Part shown: positions 34,370 to 43,326 of the stretch, in pieces | Layout: every line of letters begins with the position of its first letter | How positions within the stretch are numbered: position 1 is the first letter of the stretch | Assembly (NCBI RefSeq): GCF_039975415.1 | Contig: NZ_JBDWHD010000004.1 | DNA: 64,000 nt | DNA from: Ascidiaceihabitans sp039975415 | Lineage (GTDB): Bacteria > Pseudomonadota > Alphaproteobacteria > Rhodobacterales > Rhodobacteraceae | Strand: one strand, 5' to 3' | The notes under the pieces: model-generated | Databases searched by the model: none | What the model was told of the DNA's origin: nothing | Seen by the model: only the letters and a program-made list of their open reading frames with translations | Position numbers and translations under genes: made by a program

Positions 34370-36178
34370 ATGGCACGTGTACCTCTTTTACAGCTCAACG
34401 AAATATCTCTGACCTTTGGAGGCGATCCTGTCTTTGACGGATTGTCTTTGGTGGCGCAACCGGGCGACCGCGTCGCTTTGGTCGGGCGCAATGGGTCAGG
34501 TAAATCCACCTTGATGAAAGTCATGGGAGGGCTGATCGAACCCGACCGCGGTGAAGTGATCGCGGGGCCGGGGGTCTCGGTGGGATACATGGAGCAGGAC
34601 CCGGATTTGTCGGGCTACGCCACGCTTGGGGATTTTGCGTCAGCGGGGCTTGATGCTTCCGAGATGTACAAGGTGGAACGCGCAGGCGAAGGGTTGAAAT
34701 TCGATCCGGCACGCCCTGTTGAAACTGCGTCAGGCGGGGAACGGCGCCGCGCCGCATTGGCGCGTTTGATGGCCGATGCGCCCGATCTGATGCTGCTGGA
34801 CGAGCCGACAAACCACTTGGACATCGAAGCGATTGCTTGGCTGGAATCAGAGCTGAAAGCGACGCGCAAGGGGTTCATTATTATCAGCCACGACCGTGCA
34901 TTTTTGCGTGAACTTACCCGTGCAACCCTTTGGATTGACAGAGGATCTGTGCGGCGTCAGGAAAAAGGCTTTGAAGCCTTTGAGGCATGGCGCGACGAGA
35001 CGTGGGATGAAGAAGATACCCAGCGCCATAAGCTGAACCGCAAGATCAAAGCCGAAGCGCGATGGGCCGTCGAAGGCATCAGTGCGCGACGCAAACGCAA
35101 TCAGGGCCGGGTGCGGGCGTTGCAGGAGCTGCGCTCTGAACGGGCCAGCCAGATCAATCGCCAAGGGGCCGCCGCCATGGCGCTGGATGCGGGACCAAAA
35201 TCGGGTCGCAAGGTGATGGAAGCCACAGGGATTACAAAGGCCTATGGCGAAAAGGTCATCCTGAAACCCTTTGATCTGACGGTGCAACGCGGTGACCGGA
35301 TTGCGTTGGTTGGTCCCAACGGTGTGGGCAAAACCACGCTTTTGAACATGCTGATCGGGCGCGAAGAACCAGACACAGGCACCATCAAACTGGGCACCAA
35401 TCTGGAACTTGCGTTGTTCGACCAGGCCCGCGACCAGCTTGACCCCGACATGAGCCTTTGGGACAGCCTGACAGGGGATCCGGAGATGCGCGTTTCAGGC
35501 AAAGCGGATCAGATCATGGTGCGCGGCCATCCCAAACACGTTGTGGGGTATCTGAAAGAATTCCTGTTTGATGAAGGGCAGGCGCGCGCACCGGTGCGGT
35601 CTTTGTCCGGTGGCGAAAAAGCGCGGTTGCTGCTGGCCAAGATCATGGCACGCACGTCAAACGTGCTGGTTTTGGATGAACCGACCAACGATCTGGACGT
35701 CGAAACGCTGGACCTGTTGCAAGATTTGCTAAGCCAATATGACGGCACTGTCCTTTTGGTCAGCCACGACCGTGATTTTCTGGACCGCGTCGCCGTGACG
35801 ACCATCGCTATGGAAGGCGACGGCAAGGCCACAGTTTATGCGGGCGGCTGGTCCGACTACATCGCGCAACGCCAGCAAGATGATTTCTCACAAAGTGTTG
35901 TGAAAACAAAAGGGTCTGCGCCGAAGGTCAGGGATGAAAAAACCGTTAAATCGGGGTTGAGCTTCACTGAAAAGCACCGTTTGGAAACGCTGCCTGCCGA
36001 AATGGAGCGTTTGTCCGCCGAGATCGCAAAGCTTGAAGACCTGATGAGCGATCCGGAATTGTTCACGCGTGAGCCTGTCAAATTCCAGAAAGCCACCGAT
36101 GCGTTGATACAGCGCAACGAAAAGCTGCAGGAAGCTGAAGAAGAATGGCTGATGCTTGAGGAAAAAGCCTCAGAGTGA
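34370..36178 (+). CDS. ABC-F family ATPase (Uup-like)
   Basis: A soluble twin-ABC protein of 602 residues that acts on ribosomes rather than in transport. Walker A motifs are GRNGSGKS (39-46) and GPNGVGKT (about 314-321). Signature motifs are ASGGERRR (about 123) and LSGGEKAR (about 414), and the Walker B sites are LMLLDEPTNHLD and VLVLDEPTNDLD. A coiled-coil C-terminal extension (about 530-602) resembles Uup. The gene's last bases overlap the remnant of an acyltransferase on the other strand. Confidence 0.92.
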   Translation: MARVPLLQLNEISLTFGGDPVFDGLSLVAQPGDRVALVGRNGSGKSTLMKVMGGLIEPDRGEVIAGPGVSVGYMEQDPDLSGYATLGDFASAGLDASEMYKVERAGEGLKFDPARPVETASGGERRRAALARLMADAPDLMLLDEPTNHLDIEAIAWLESELKATRKGFIIISHDRAFLRELTRATLWIDRGSVRRQEKGFEAFEAWRDETWDEEDTQRHKLNRKIKAEARWAVEGISARRKRNQGRVRALQELRSERASQINRQGAAAMALDAGPKSGRKVMEATGITKAYGEKVILKPFDLTVQRGDRIALVGPNGVGKTTLLNMLIGREEPDTGTIKLGTNLELALFDQARDQLDPDMSLWDSLTGDPEMRVSGKADQIMVRGHPKHVVGYLKEFLFDEGQARAPVRSLSGGEKARLLLAKIMARTSNVLVLDEPTNDLDVETLDLLQDLLSQYDGTVLLVSHDRDFLDRVAVTTIAMEGDGKATVYAGGWSDYIAQRQQDDFSQSVVKTKGSAPKVRDEKTVKSGLSFTEKHRLETLPAEMERLSAEIAKLEDLMSDPELFTREPVKFQKATDALIQRNEKLQEAEEEWLMLEEKASE

Positions 36179-36255
36179 TCGTGCGGGGTTGCCGACAACC
36201 GTCGCACCCGCCGCCACATCTTTTGTGACGACGCGCCCCGAGCCGGTGGTGGTAC
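36170..36255 (-). pseudogene. C-terminal remnant of a hexapeptide-repeat acyltransferase
   Basis: Read on the minus strand, this short frame gives GSGRVVTKDVAAGATVVGNP and then ARSL before a TGA at 36170-36172. That is the characteristic C-terminal end of left-handed beta-helix (hexapeptide) acyltransferases of the NeuD/LpxA-like kind. Nothing of the rest of the gene is present, because the SDR gene begins its 3' end at 36258. About 27 codons are kept. The remnant overlaps the ABC-F 3' end on the other strand. It looks like the scar of a deletion that brought the SDR gene here. Confidence 0.6.
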
Positions 36256-36257
36256 TG

Positions 36258-37013
36258 TCACCGCATCCGCAATGCGCCGTCCAACCGGATCACTTCGCCG
36301 TTCAGATAGTCCATTTCCACGATAAATGCGGCCAGTCTTGCGTATTCCTTCGGATCACCCAAACGTGCAGGGTTTGGCACGTCTGCGGCCAACGATGCCT
36401 GAACGTCGTCGGGCAAACCTGCCAGCATGGGTGTCATAAAGATACCGGGCGCAATCGCCATGACGCGGATGCCGCTGGATGCCAAATCGCGAGCCATGGG
36501 CAGTGTCATGCCCACGATCCCACCTTTGGACGCGGCATAGGCGGCTTGGCCTTTTTGGCCGTCAAAAGCCGCGATAGAGGCCGTGTTGATGATAACCCCG
36601 CGTGCGCCATCTGCGTCGGGATCATTTTTGGCCATGGCTGCCGCAGCCAGGCGCGACACGTTAAAACTGCCCACCAGATTGATGTCGATGGTTTTCTGGA
36701 AGGCGCCCAAAGGATGCGGCCCGTCGCGGCCCACGGTTTTGATGCCCAATGCGATGCCGGCGCAATTCACAGCTGTTGTGATGCGACCCATGGCTTTGGT
36801 CGCTGTATCCAAGGCATTTGCCACGGATGCTTCGTCTGTGACGTCCGTTTGCACGAATGTGCCGCCGATGTCTTCTGCCACAGTCGGGCCGCGGTCCGCG
36901 TCGCGGTCCAGCAAGGTCACAGAGGCGCCCAAAGACGCAAAATGGCGTGCGGTGGCTTCGCCCAGACCAGACGCGCCCCCGGTAATGATTGCCGCTGTTG
37001 ATGAAAGATCCAT
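36258..37013 (-). CDS. Short-chain dehydrogenase (3-hydroxyacyl-CoA dehydrogenase type 2-like)
   Basis: A 251-residue classical SDR. The NAD(P)-binding motif is TGGASGLGEA (about 11-20), VNCAG is at about 83-87, and the catalytic set is Ser in NTASIAAF (about 140) with Tyr and Lys in AAYAASKGG (about 154-162). The long insert after NCAG (GIALGIKTVGRDGPHPLGAF) is typical of HSD10-like 3-hydroxyacyl-CoA dehydrogenases, which act in fatty-acid or branched-chain amino-acid breakdown. No other beta-oxidation gene is near. Confidence 0.85.
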   Translation of the reverse strand: MDLSSTAAIITGGASGLGEATARHFASLGASVTLLDRDADRGPTVAEDIGGTFVQTDVTDEASVANALDTATKAMGRITTAVNCAGIALGIKTVGRDGPHPLGAFQKTIDINLVGSFNVSRLAAAAMAKNDPDADGARGVIINTASIAAFDGQKGQAAYAASKGGIVGMTLPMARDLASSGIRVMAIAPGIFMTPMLAGLPDDVQASLAADVPNPARLGDPKEYARLAAFIVEMDYLNGEVIRLDGALRMR

Positions 37014-37079
37014 GGTGCGCCTCGCAGTGAGAAGGGCGATCCGACAAGATCACCTTGATTTGAACATTTGTTCAGTTAA

Positions 37080-37919
37080 TCACGTGGTGTCATGCCGTGC
37101 AAGGGGCGACCAACGCAACCAAGTCCCCCCCATTTCAAACGCTTGCGCCCCCGAGCGCAGCTTGAACCTGTTTAGATTTGGTGTCTTGGGGTCCAAAAGC
37201 CCCAGGTCCAGCCGCCCGATACCCCGATCACTTAACCAGTTCTGAGCGGTCCATAAGATCAGGTTATGGGCATGATGTAGTCGTCCCAGCGTGGTGGTGT
37301 GCCCGATGTGATACGTCGCGCGGGTGGTGCCATGCAACAAAAACAACATTTGCGCCACGGTTTGCCCTTTCAACTTAGCGGTGAAGACCTGGCACTTCTT
37401 TGGGGCCACTTGCGCAAATGCCCGTGTCAGCCCGACTGGCCAATTGCGGTAACCCTGCTTTTGTCCCTGTGCGGCATCAAGATCGGGCAATGCGGCATCT
37501 GGCAACATGGGGGCACGCACAACGGTCAGGTCCGAATTTTGCGCATGTCGCAACTGGTTACGCCATTTTTGATGCAATCTGGCAAAGCGGATGGACTGCG
37601 GAACACGCAAGTCGATCTTGGCCGCGCAGGCTGGTTTACGCAGGCGCAGCCCATGCTTACGGGTAAAGGTTTCAGGTGACAGGATCAGCGGAAGGCGATG
37701 CAACCCGACCTGTCGCAGATGGTCGCTTAAGGCTGCGCAGGGCGTGGCGCGTGGCAGCATGGCCACGGATACGCCCATGACACGGCGGTGTAGAACAAGG
37801 GCACCATCAGGCAAAATCACAGGATCCTGACCACACAGCCGCAAAGCGTCTGCAAAGTCATGCGACTGCATCAAGGAGGTGTCGGGGGCGTTGGCCATGT
37901 CGAACATAGCCGCCACCAT
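37080..37919 (-). CDS. GNAT-fold acetyltransferase (FemAB/BioF2-like)
   Basis: A 279-residue protein whose C-terminal half resembles the acetyltransferase fold seen in FemAB/BioF2-like proteins: KCQVFTAKLKGQTVAQMLFL (about 174-193), ATYHIGHTTTLGRLHHAHNL (about 200-219) and RLDLGLLD (about 237-244). It is rich in Arg/His/Leu. The substrate is unknown. Three possible ATG starts lie within eight codons and none has a strong ribosome site, so the exact start is uncertain. Confidence 0.75.
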   Translation of the reverse strand: MVAAMFDMANAPDTSLMQSHDFADALRLCGQDPVILPDGALVLHRRVMGVSVAMLPRATPCAALSDHLRQVGLHRLPLILSPETFTRKHGLRLRKPACAAKIDLRVPQSIRFARLHQKWRNQLRHAQNSDLTVVRAPMLPDAALPDLDAAQGQKQGYRNWPVGLTRAFAQVAPKKCQVFTAKLKGQTVAQMLFLLHGTTRATYHIGHTTTLGRLHHAHNLILWTAQNWLSDRGIGRLDLGLLDPKTPNLNRFKLRSGAQAFEMGGTWLRWSPLARHDTT

Positions 37920-37966
37920 GCCGAATTAACCTTAATCAAAGGTAAAACGGCATGGCGGGTTTTGAG

Positions 37967-39217
37967 TTATCCCAGCTGCACCAAAGCGTGACGCTTTTTG
38001 CCTGCTGACAGCTTGATTGGTGACGCCAAGGCGCCCGCGTCGATCATCATCCCTGCATCCGTCAAAGGCGCGTCATCGATTTTTGCGCCGTTTTCAGAAA
38101 TCAGCCGTTTGGCTTCTTTGCCAGACCCTGCAAGCCCAGATTTGACCAAAAGCTGGACAATGGAAATCCCGTCACCGACATCCGCGGCACTCAGCGTCAA
38201 AGTGGGCAGATCATCCCCGATCCCGCCTTTTTCAAACACTTCGCGCGCAGTTGCTTCTGCTGCAGCTGCGGCGTCGGCCCCGTGCAGCAACCCTGTGACC
38301 TCATTGGCAAGGCGCACTTTCGCGGCGTTGATTTCGGACCCTTCCAAAGCACCAAGATGGTCACATTCGTCCACAGGCAGCTCTGTATACAGCTTCAGGA
38401 AACGTCCCACATCGGCATCCGTGGTGTTGCGCCAGAATTGCCAGAATTCGTAGGGCGACAGCATGTCGGGGTTCAGCCACACAGCACCGGATTGGGATTT
38501 GCCCATCTTTTTGCCATCAGACGTGGTCAAAAGGGGAGAGGTCAGCCCATAGACTTCGCCATCAATCACACGGCGCGTCAGGTCGATCCCGTTGACAATA
38601 TTGCCCCATTGATCCGATCCACCCATCTGCATGATGCAGCCATAACGGCGGTGAAGCTCCATGAAATCATAGGCTTGCAGGATCATGTAGTTGAATTCCA
38701 GAAACGACAGCGACTGTTCGCGGTCCAGCCGCGATTTGACGCTTTCAAAGGATAACATGCGGTTGATCGAAAAATGCCGCCCGATGTCGCGCAGGAAATC
38801 GAGGTAGTTCAACTCGTCCAGCCACTCGGCGTTGTTGATCATCATCGCGTCTGTGGGGCCGTCGCCGTAGTCGAGGTATGCCGAGAACACCTTTTTGATG
38901 CCTGCGATGTTGTCGTCGATGGCAGCCGCGTCCAGCAAAGGCCGCTCATCCGCGCGAAAGCTTGGATCGCCCACCTTGGTTGTGCCGCCCCCCATCAGGG
39001 TGATCGGCTTGTTGCCGGTCTTTTGCAGCCAGCGCAGCATCATGATCTGGATCAGCGATCCGACATGCAAAGACTTGGCCGTGGCATCAAATCCGATGTA
39101 ACCGGGCATGCCGCCTTTCAAAAGCGCCTCGTCCAACCCTTGATAGTCGGTGCAATCGGCAAGAAAGCCGCGCTCCATCATCACAGTGACGAATTCCGAT
39201 TTTGGGTGGTAGGTCAT
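37967..39217 (-). CDS. tyrS: Tyrosine--tRNA ligase
   Basis: Class I synthetase that charges tRNA-Tyr. The 416 residues show the HIGH-type motif LHVGSLIQIMMLRW (about 50-63), the tyrosine-binding region with YMILQAYDF and GGSDQWGNI (about 180-205), the KMGKS loop (about 236-240) and a C-terminal S4 RNA-binding domain (about 350-416). It is divergent from anmK. Confidence 0.96.
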   Translation of the reverse strand: MTYHPKSEFVTVMMERGFLADCTDYQGLDEALLKGGMPGYIGFDATAKSLHVGSLIQIMMLRWLQKTGNKPITLMGGGTTKVGDPSFRADERPLLDAAAIDDNIAGIKKVFSAYLDYGDGPTDAMMINNAEWLDELNYLDFLRDIGRHFSINRMLSFESVKSRLDREQSLSFLEFNYMILQAYDFMELHRRYGCIMQMGGSDQWGNIVNGIDLTRRVIDGEVYGLTSPLLTTSDGKKMGKSQSGAVWLNPDMLSPYEFWQFWRNTTDADVGRFLKLYTELPVDECDHLGALEGSEINAAKVRLANEVTGLLHGADAAAAAEATAREVFEKGGIGDDLPTLTLSAADVGDGISIVQLLVKSGLAGSGKEAKRLISENGAKIDDAPLTDAGMMIDAGALASPIKLSAGKKRHALVQLG

Positions 39218-39297
39218 GGCTCTTGCCCTTGGTTTGATTTGCGGGGCAATCTATAGGCGCAGGGCAAGAGAATAAAAAGGGGCAAAGGGAACGCGCC

Positions 39298-40422
39298 ATG
39301 AGCAAGCTTAAGACAAAAGATGCAGTGGTGCGTGCTTTGGGCGCTATGAGCGGCACGTCATTGGATGGTGTCGATGCGGCGGTGCTGGAAACCGACGGTC
39401 ATGATATTGTCGGTTTCGGCCCATCGGAGTACCGGATGTATTCCGCCCAAGAACGGGCCACCATCGCTGCGGGTTTTGGCCAGTGGGCGGGCACCGCTGT
39501 TGACGCTGCATCTTCGGTTGTGGACGCGGCCCACGCACAGGCGTTGCAGGGGTTCGGGGCTGTAGATGTGATCGGTTTTCACGGTCAGACCCTTGCGCAT
39601 GCCCCGCGCTTGCAAGGCACGTTGCAAGTGGGCGATGGGGCGGCATTGGCACAGGCGTTGAATGCGCCGGTGGTTTGGGATTTTCGCAGTGCCGACGTGC
39701 AGATGGGGGGCGAAGGCGCGCCGCTTGCGCCGTTTTTCCACCATGCCTGCGCTCGGTACATCAAGACAAAGGCGCCTTTGGCATTTCTGAACCTCGGTGG
39801 CGTGGGCAACATCACATGGGTTGATCCGCGCATACCGCAGCCACAAACCGACGGGGCTGTGCTGGCTTTTGACACTGGCCCCGCCAACGCGCCGATCAAT
39901 GATCTGGTGCAGGCGCGCTGTGGGTTGGCCTTTGATGAAGGCGGTCAGATTGCGGCTAAAGGCACAGTAGAACAAGGTGCGCTTGAACTGTTTCTGGCAG
40001 AACCCTACTTTACCCGAATGCCGCCAAAGTCATTGGATAGAAACGATTTTTCGGAAATGATCGGCTTGGTGTCGGAACTGGATGATGCCGACGCCGCAGC
40101 CACATTGACTGCCATGTGTGCGGCAGGCGTGATGGAAGCGATGCAACATTGCCCGTCACCGCCGTCCCGCGTTTTGGTCACAGGCGGCGGGCGGCACAAT
40201 CCGGTGTTGATGCAAATGCTGTCGGTGTCGCTGGATTGCCCCGTTGCGGCTGTGGAAACCGTGGGCCTCGACGGGGATATGCTGGAAGCGCAGGCTTTTG
40301 CCTATCTGGCTGTGCGTGTGGCGCGGGGGCTGCCCACGTCGTGTTCCAGTACAACAGGGGTGCGGGCGGCAGTGTCTGGGGGGACGCTTAGCTATCCAAG
40401 CCCTGCACATAGTCTTTCGTAA
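39298..40422 (+). CDS. anmK: Anhydro-N-acetylmuramic acid kinase
   Basis: Phosphorylates and opens 1,6-anhydroMurNAc, returning cell-wall sugar to metabolism. The 374 residues contain AMSGTSLDGVDAAVLE (about 16-31), GFHGQTLAHAP (about 95-105), LNLGGVGNITWV (about 162-173) and FDTGPANAPIND (about 190-201). It complements nagZ in the window. Its last 35 bases overlap the 3' end of the desaturase gene on the other strand. Confidence 0.94.
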   Translation: MSKLKTKDAVVRALGAMSGTSLDGVDAAVLETDGHDIVGFGPSEYRMYSAQERATIAAGFGQWAGTAVDAASSVVDAAHAQALQGFGAVDVIGFHGQTLAHAPRLQGTLQVGDGAALAQALNAPVVWDFRSADVQMGGEGAPLAPFFHHACARYIKTKAPLAFLNLGGVGNITWVDPRIPQPQTDGAVLAFDTGPANAPINDLVQARCGLAFDEGGQIAAKGTVEQGALELFLAEPYFTRMPPKSLDRNDFSEMIGLVSELDDADAAATLTAMCAAGVMEAMQHCPSPPSRVLVTGGGRHNPVLMQMLSVSLDCPVAAVETVGLDGDMLEAQAFAYLAVRVARGLPTSCSSTTGVRAAVSGGTLSYPSPAHSLS

Positions 40423-41275
40423 AACGCCTATAGCCGGGCGAGGTCGATTTCAGATGCGGCTGCATGATACCGTGCAGCGCTGGCAATTGGTGAAACGGCA
40501 CGGTCGGATAGCTATGGTGTTCAGCGTGGTAGGGCATATTCCATGCAAGGAAGCGCACCAGCCGGGATGTGTATGTGGTGCGCGTGTTTTCCAACATATC
40601 GGCGACAGGCGGGCAATGACCGTGTTCCGCCAAAAGATACAAGCGCAACACCGGTTGACCGATCAAGGCAGGCACAACCCATATCCACAACGCGACGGGC
40701 GAAACCGTCAACGACAGTGCAATCAGGGCGTAGAGCCCCAGCAACACACGGGCTTCGCGACGCATGGCACCGTGTTGTCGCGGTGGCAGGTATGGTGCAT
40801 CCAGTGCGCCAAACGCGTTGGACAACAGTGTTTTGGCATTGCCCGTCCAATATCCCCATCCGCTTAGGTACAGCACATAAGCCTTCCATGTACGGGGCCG
40901 TCCTGCGCCTGCCAGTTCGGGGTCACGGTCCGGATCGTTGGTAAACCGGTGGTGGGCCAGATGAAAATAACGAAACCACATGAAAGGCAAAATCAAGGGC
41001 AGGGCGGTCAGATGCCCCACAAAGTTGTTCATCCAGTTTTGTGCAAAAGGCGTGTGGTGGGTGCATTCATGGCTAAGGGTGAATAAAAACACGATCAACA
41101 CCCCTTGGGGGATCATCATCAACAGCCAGAACGGGCCTTGCAACACGATGTACGCGGTGGCGAAACCCAAGGCCGCAACATACACCGCCAGATGACGCAG
41201 GCCCTTTCGGGTGTCTTTTTGCGTCAAGCTGGCTTTTGTGTCCGGCGCGATGCCTGCGATGATGTCTGTGTGCAT
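40388..41275 (-). CDS. Membrane fatty acid desaturase
   Basis: A 295-residue integral membrane di-iron enzyme. Three histidine boxes are present: HECTHH (about 69-74), HLAHHRF (about 106-112) and HAEHHSYP (about 250-257). Hydrophobic helices flank them. The family also covers hydroxylases, including some acting on carotenoids or sterols, so the lipid substrate is not certain. The cupin gene upstream ends three bases before its start, suggesting a two-gene operon. Confidence 0.85.
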   Translation of the reverse strand: MHTDIIAGIAPDTKASLTQKDTRKGLRHLAVYVAALGFATAYIVLQGPFWLLMMIPQGVLIVFLFTLSHECTHHTPFAQNWMNNFVGHLTALPLILPFMWFRYFHLAHHRFTNDPDRDPELAGAGRPRTWKAYVLYLSGWGYWTGNAKTLLSNAFGALDAPYLPPRQHGAMRREARVLLGLYALIALSLTVSPVALWIWVVPALIGQPVLRLYLLAEHGHCPPVADMLENTRTTYTSRLVRFLAWNMPYHAEHHSYPTVPFHQLPALHGIMQPHLKSTSPGYRRFTKDYVQGLDS

Positions 41276-41278
41276 TTT

Positions 41279-41710
41279 TCAGTCTCTGGGAATGTCGAAA
41301 CCGGGGGCGGCCAAAGTGAAACCGTCAAAGCGGAAGCCGGGCGAGACAGTACAGCTGACCAAGGTGTAATCGCCTGTTGTTGCGGCGGCTTGCCAATGGC
41401 CTTTTGGCACGATGATCTGGGGTGCGCCTTTGGACAGGTCAGGGGACAAAATGTGATCTTTGGCGGGGCCTTCGTCCGTAGCAGACAGGGACAATATCAA
41501 AGGTGCACCGGCGTGATAAAGCCAGATTTCGGTTGTGTCGACGTGGTGCCAATGGCTGCTTTCGCCCTGTTTTAAAAGGAAATAGATGCATGTTCCTGAG
41601 GGGCGGTCGTCTGACCCTTCCACGGTTTCAGCCACCCAGGTCTGACGGTAAAAGCCGCCTTCCGGATGGGGACTTAGGTTCAAGCGGTCGATGATGTCTT
41701 GAGCTGTCAT
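41279..41710 (-). CDS. Cupin, DUF985 family
   Basis: A 143-residue single-domain cupin. The family start IIDRLNLSPHPEGGFYRQTW (about 5-24) is clear, and the cupin metal-binding strand SSHWHHVDTTEIW (about 51-63) carries the histidines. The role is unknown; some DUF985 proteins are thought to be sugar or nucleotide-sugar isomerases. It is transcribed with the desaturase, three bases apart. Confidence 0.85.
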   Translation of the reverse strand: MTAQDIIDRLNLSPHPEGGFYRQTWVAETVEGSDDRPSGTCIYFLLKQGESSHWHHVDTTEIWLYHAGAPLILSLSATDEGPAKDHILSPDLSKGAPQIIVPKGHWQAAATTGDYTLVSCTVSPGFRFDGFTLAAPGFDIPRD

Positions 41711-41755
41711 TCACAAAGCGTAAAGGTATCACAAAGGACTTCCAAGGGGACTTCT

Positions 41756-42829
41756 ATGCATGTGGTCATCATCGGCGCCGGGATCATCGGGGCCAGTCTG
41801 GCATATTCAGTCGCGCAGGCGGGTGGGCGGGTCACGGTCGTTGATGCAAGCGGGCCTGCGGCTGCAGCCTCTGGCCGGTCGTTCGGGTGGATCAACGCCA
41901 GCTTTTTTCATGACACGGATCATTTTCGGCTGCGGGCGGCTGGTATCGACGCTTATCGCAAGCTTTGCAGTGACCTTGCGTTGCCCGTGACGTTTTCGGG
42001 ATGTTTGTGCTGGGAAGATCAAGGGGCGGCGTTGGATGCACAGGCGCAGGCTTTGGTGGATTTGGGCTATGAGGCTGACATTCTGTCATCCAAGCAGATT
42101 GCTGCAATGGAACCGCATATCAAAGCCCCGGAGCGCGCGTTGTTCTTTCAGGCAGAGGCGGCGGCAGATACGACGGCCATGACGCACGCATTATTGAAGG
42201 CCAGCGGTGCACGGCGCGTTATGGGATGTGCTGTGGACGCCGTTGAGATATCGCAGGGGCGTGCCACCGGGGTGCGTATTGCGGGGGGCGTTTTGAAGGC
42301 GGATAAAGTTGTGGTTGCCGCAGGCACGGCAAGCCCCGATCTGTTGTCGCCAATGGGGGTCAACCTGCCGATGCTGCGCCGTCCCGGCGTTATTTTTCAC
42401 ACGCGCCCATTGCCACGCGTGGTGTCGCATGTCTGCGTGGCGCCGATTGGCGAGTTTCGGCAATGTCCCGATGGGCGTATCGTAATGCCAGCGGCTGTGG
42501 CGCATCAGGCGGATCAAAGCAGCGCGATCGACGCCACGCCATACGATCTTGCAACTCAAGCCTGCGCCCGTTTGCAAAAGATATTGCCAGATGTCGCGCT
42601 TGAATGGGAAGAAGCCAACCTTGCCATGCGACCTGTGCCGCAAGACGGTTTGCCAGTGGTGGGGGCTTGCGGTGCAGACGGCGTGTTCACGTCAGTCATG
42701 CACTCGGGCGTGACGTTGGCCCCGATCGTGGCGCAGATTCTGGCGCAAGAGATACTGGAGCAGCCTTTGACCAACGCGCAGGCTGATCTGATTGCCCCTT
42801 ACCGTCCAGATCGCTTTCAAAGCGCGTGA
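41756..42829 (+). CDS. FAD-dependent oxidoreductase (DAO family)
   Basis: A 357-residue protein with the dinucleotide-binding motif VIIGAGIIGASLAYS (about 4-18), the SGRSFGWINASF segment (about 40-51), and a C-terminal GLPVVGACG (about 300-308). The fold is that of D-amino-acid oxidases, glycine oxidase and sarcosine oxidase. It oxidises the amine of an amino acid or N-methyl compound, but the substrate is unknown. The frame is open upstream, but MHVVIIGAG at 41756 is the natural start. It overlaps the convergent GNAT gene by 13 bases. Confidence 0.88.
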   Translation: MHVVIIGAGIIGASLAYSVAQAGGRVTVVDASGPAAAASGRSFGWINASFFHDTDHFRLRAAGIDAYRKLCSDLALPVTFSGCLCWEDQGAALDAQAQALVDLGYEADILSSKQIAAMEPHIKAPERALFFQAEAAADTTAMTHALLKASGARRVMGCAVDAVEISQGRATGVRIAGGVLKADKVVVAAGTASPDLLSPMGVNLPMLRRPGVIFHTRPLPRVVSHVCVAPIGEFRQCPDGRIVMPAAVAHQADQSSAIDATPYDLATQACARLQKILPDVALEWEEANLAMRPVPQDGLPVVGACGADGVFTSVMHSGVTLAPIVAQILAQEILEQPLTNAQADLIAPYRPDRFQSA

Positions 42830-43326
42830 TCAAAGAACCGCAATGTGTTTGCGAATGCGGGGTCAGGATCATAAAACGGATCACAGGGTTGGAAACCATT
42901 TTTTTCATATAACGCAATGGCTTCGGTCAATGTATGCACCGTGTCCAGAACCATGCGGGTGTGTCCGTCGGTTTTTGCAGCGCGCATTGCAGCCTGTAGC
43001 AATTGCCCGCCAGCCCCCAATCCGCGTGCGGCGTCAGATACATAGATACGTTTGACTTCGCATGGGCCGGACGGGTGTGGGTAATACATTGCACAGCCGA
43101 CCACATCCCCGTCCAGATCCGCGACCAGAATGTCGCCGAAAGGACGCGCATGGATGTGGGGCAAATCAGCGATCAGGGCCGCATAAGATGTCTTGGAATA
43201 ATAGCGTTCCACCATATCGGGCACGTGACCTGTGCGCCCGATCAACAGGTCGCGGTAGGCCCATGCCAAAGTGGCAAGGGCCGCAGCGTCTTCAGGCAAG
43301 TGCGCAGACCGGATGCGCAAGGTCAT
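42817..43326 (-). CDS. GNAT family N-acetyltransferase
   Basis: A 169-residue GNAT enzyme. The acetyl-CoA motif A is VSDAARGLGAGGQLLQAAM (about 96-114) and the C-terminal part contains YEKNGFQPC (about 138-146). The substrate is unknown. Its start overlaps the enolase stop as ATGA, so the two genes are coupled. Confidence 0.88.
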   Translation of the reverse strand: MTLRIRSAHLPEDAAALATLAWAYRDLLIGRTGHVPDMVERYYSKTSYAALIADLPHIHARPFGDILVADLDGDVVGCAMYYPHPSGPCEVKRIYVSDAARGLGAGGQLLQAAMRAAKTDGHTRMVLDTVHTLTEAIALYEKNGFQPCDPFYDPDPAFANTLRFFDHAL

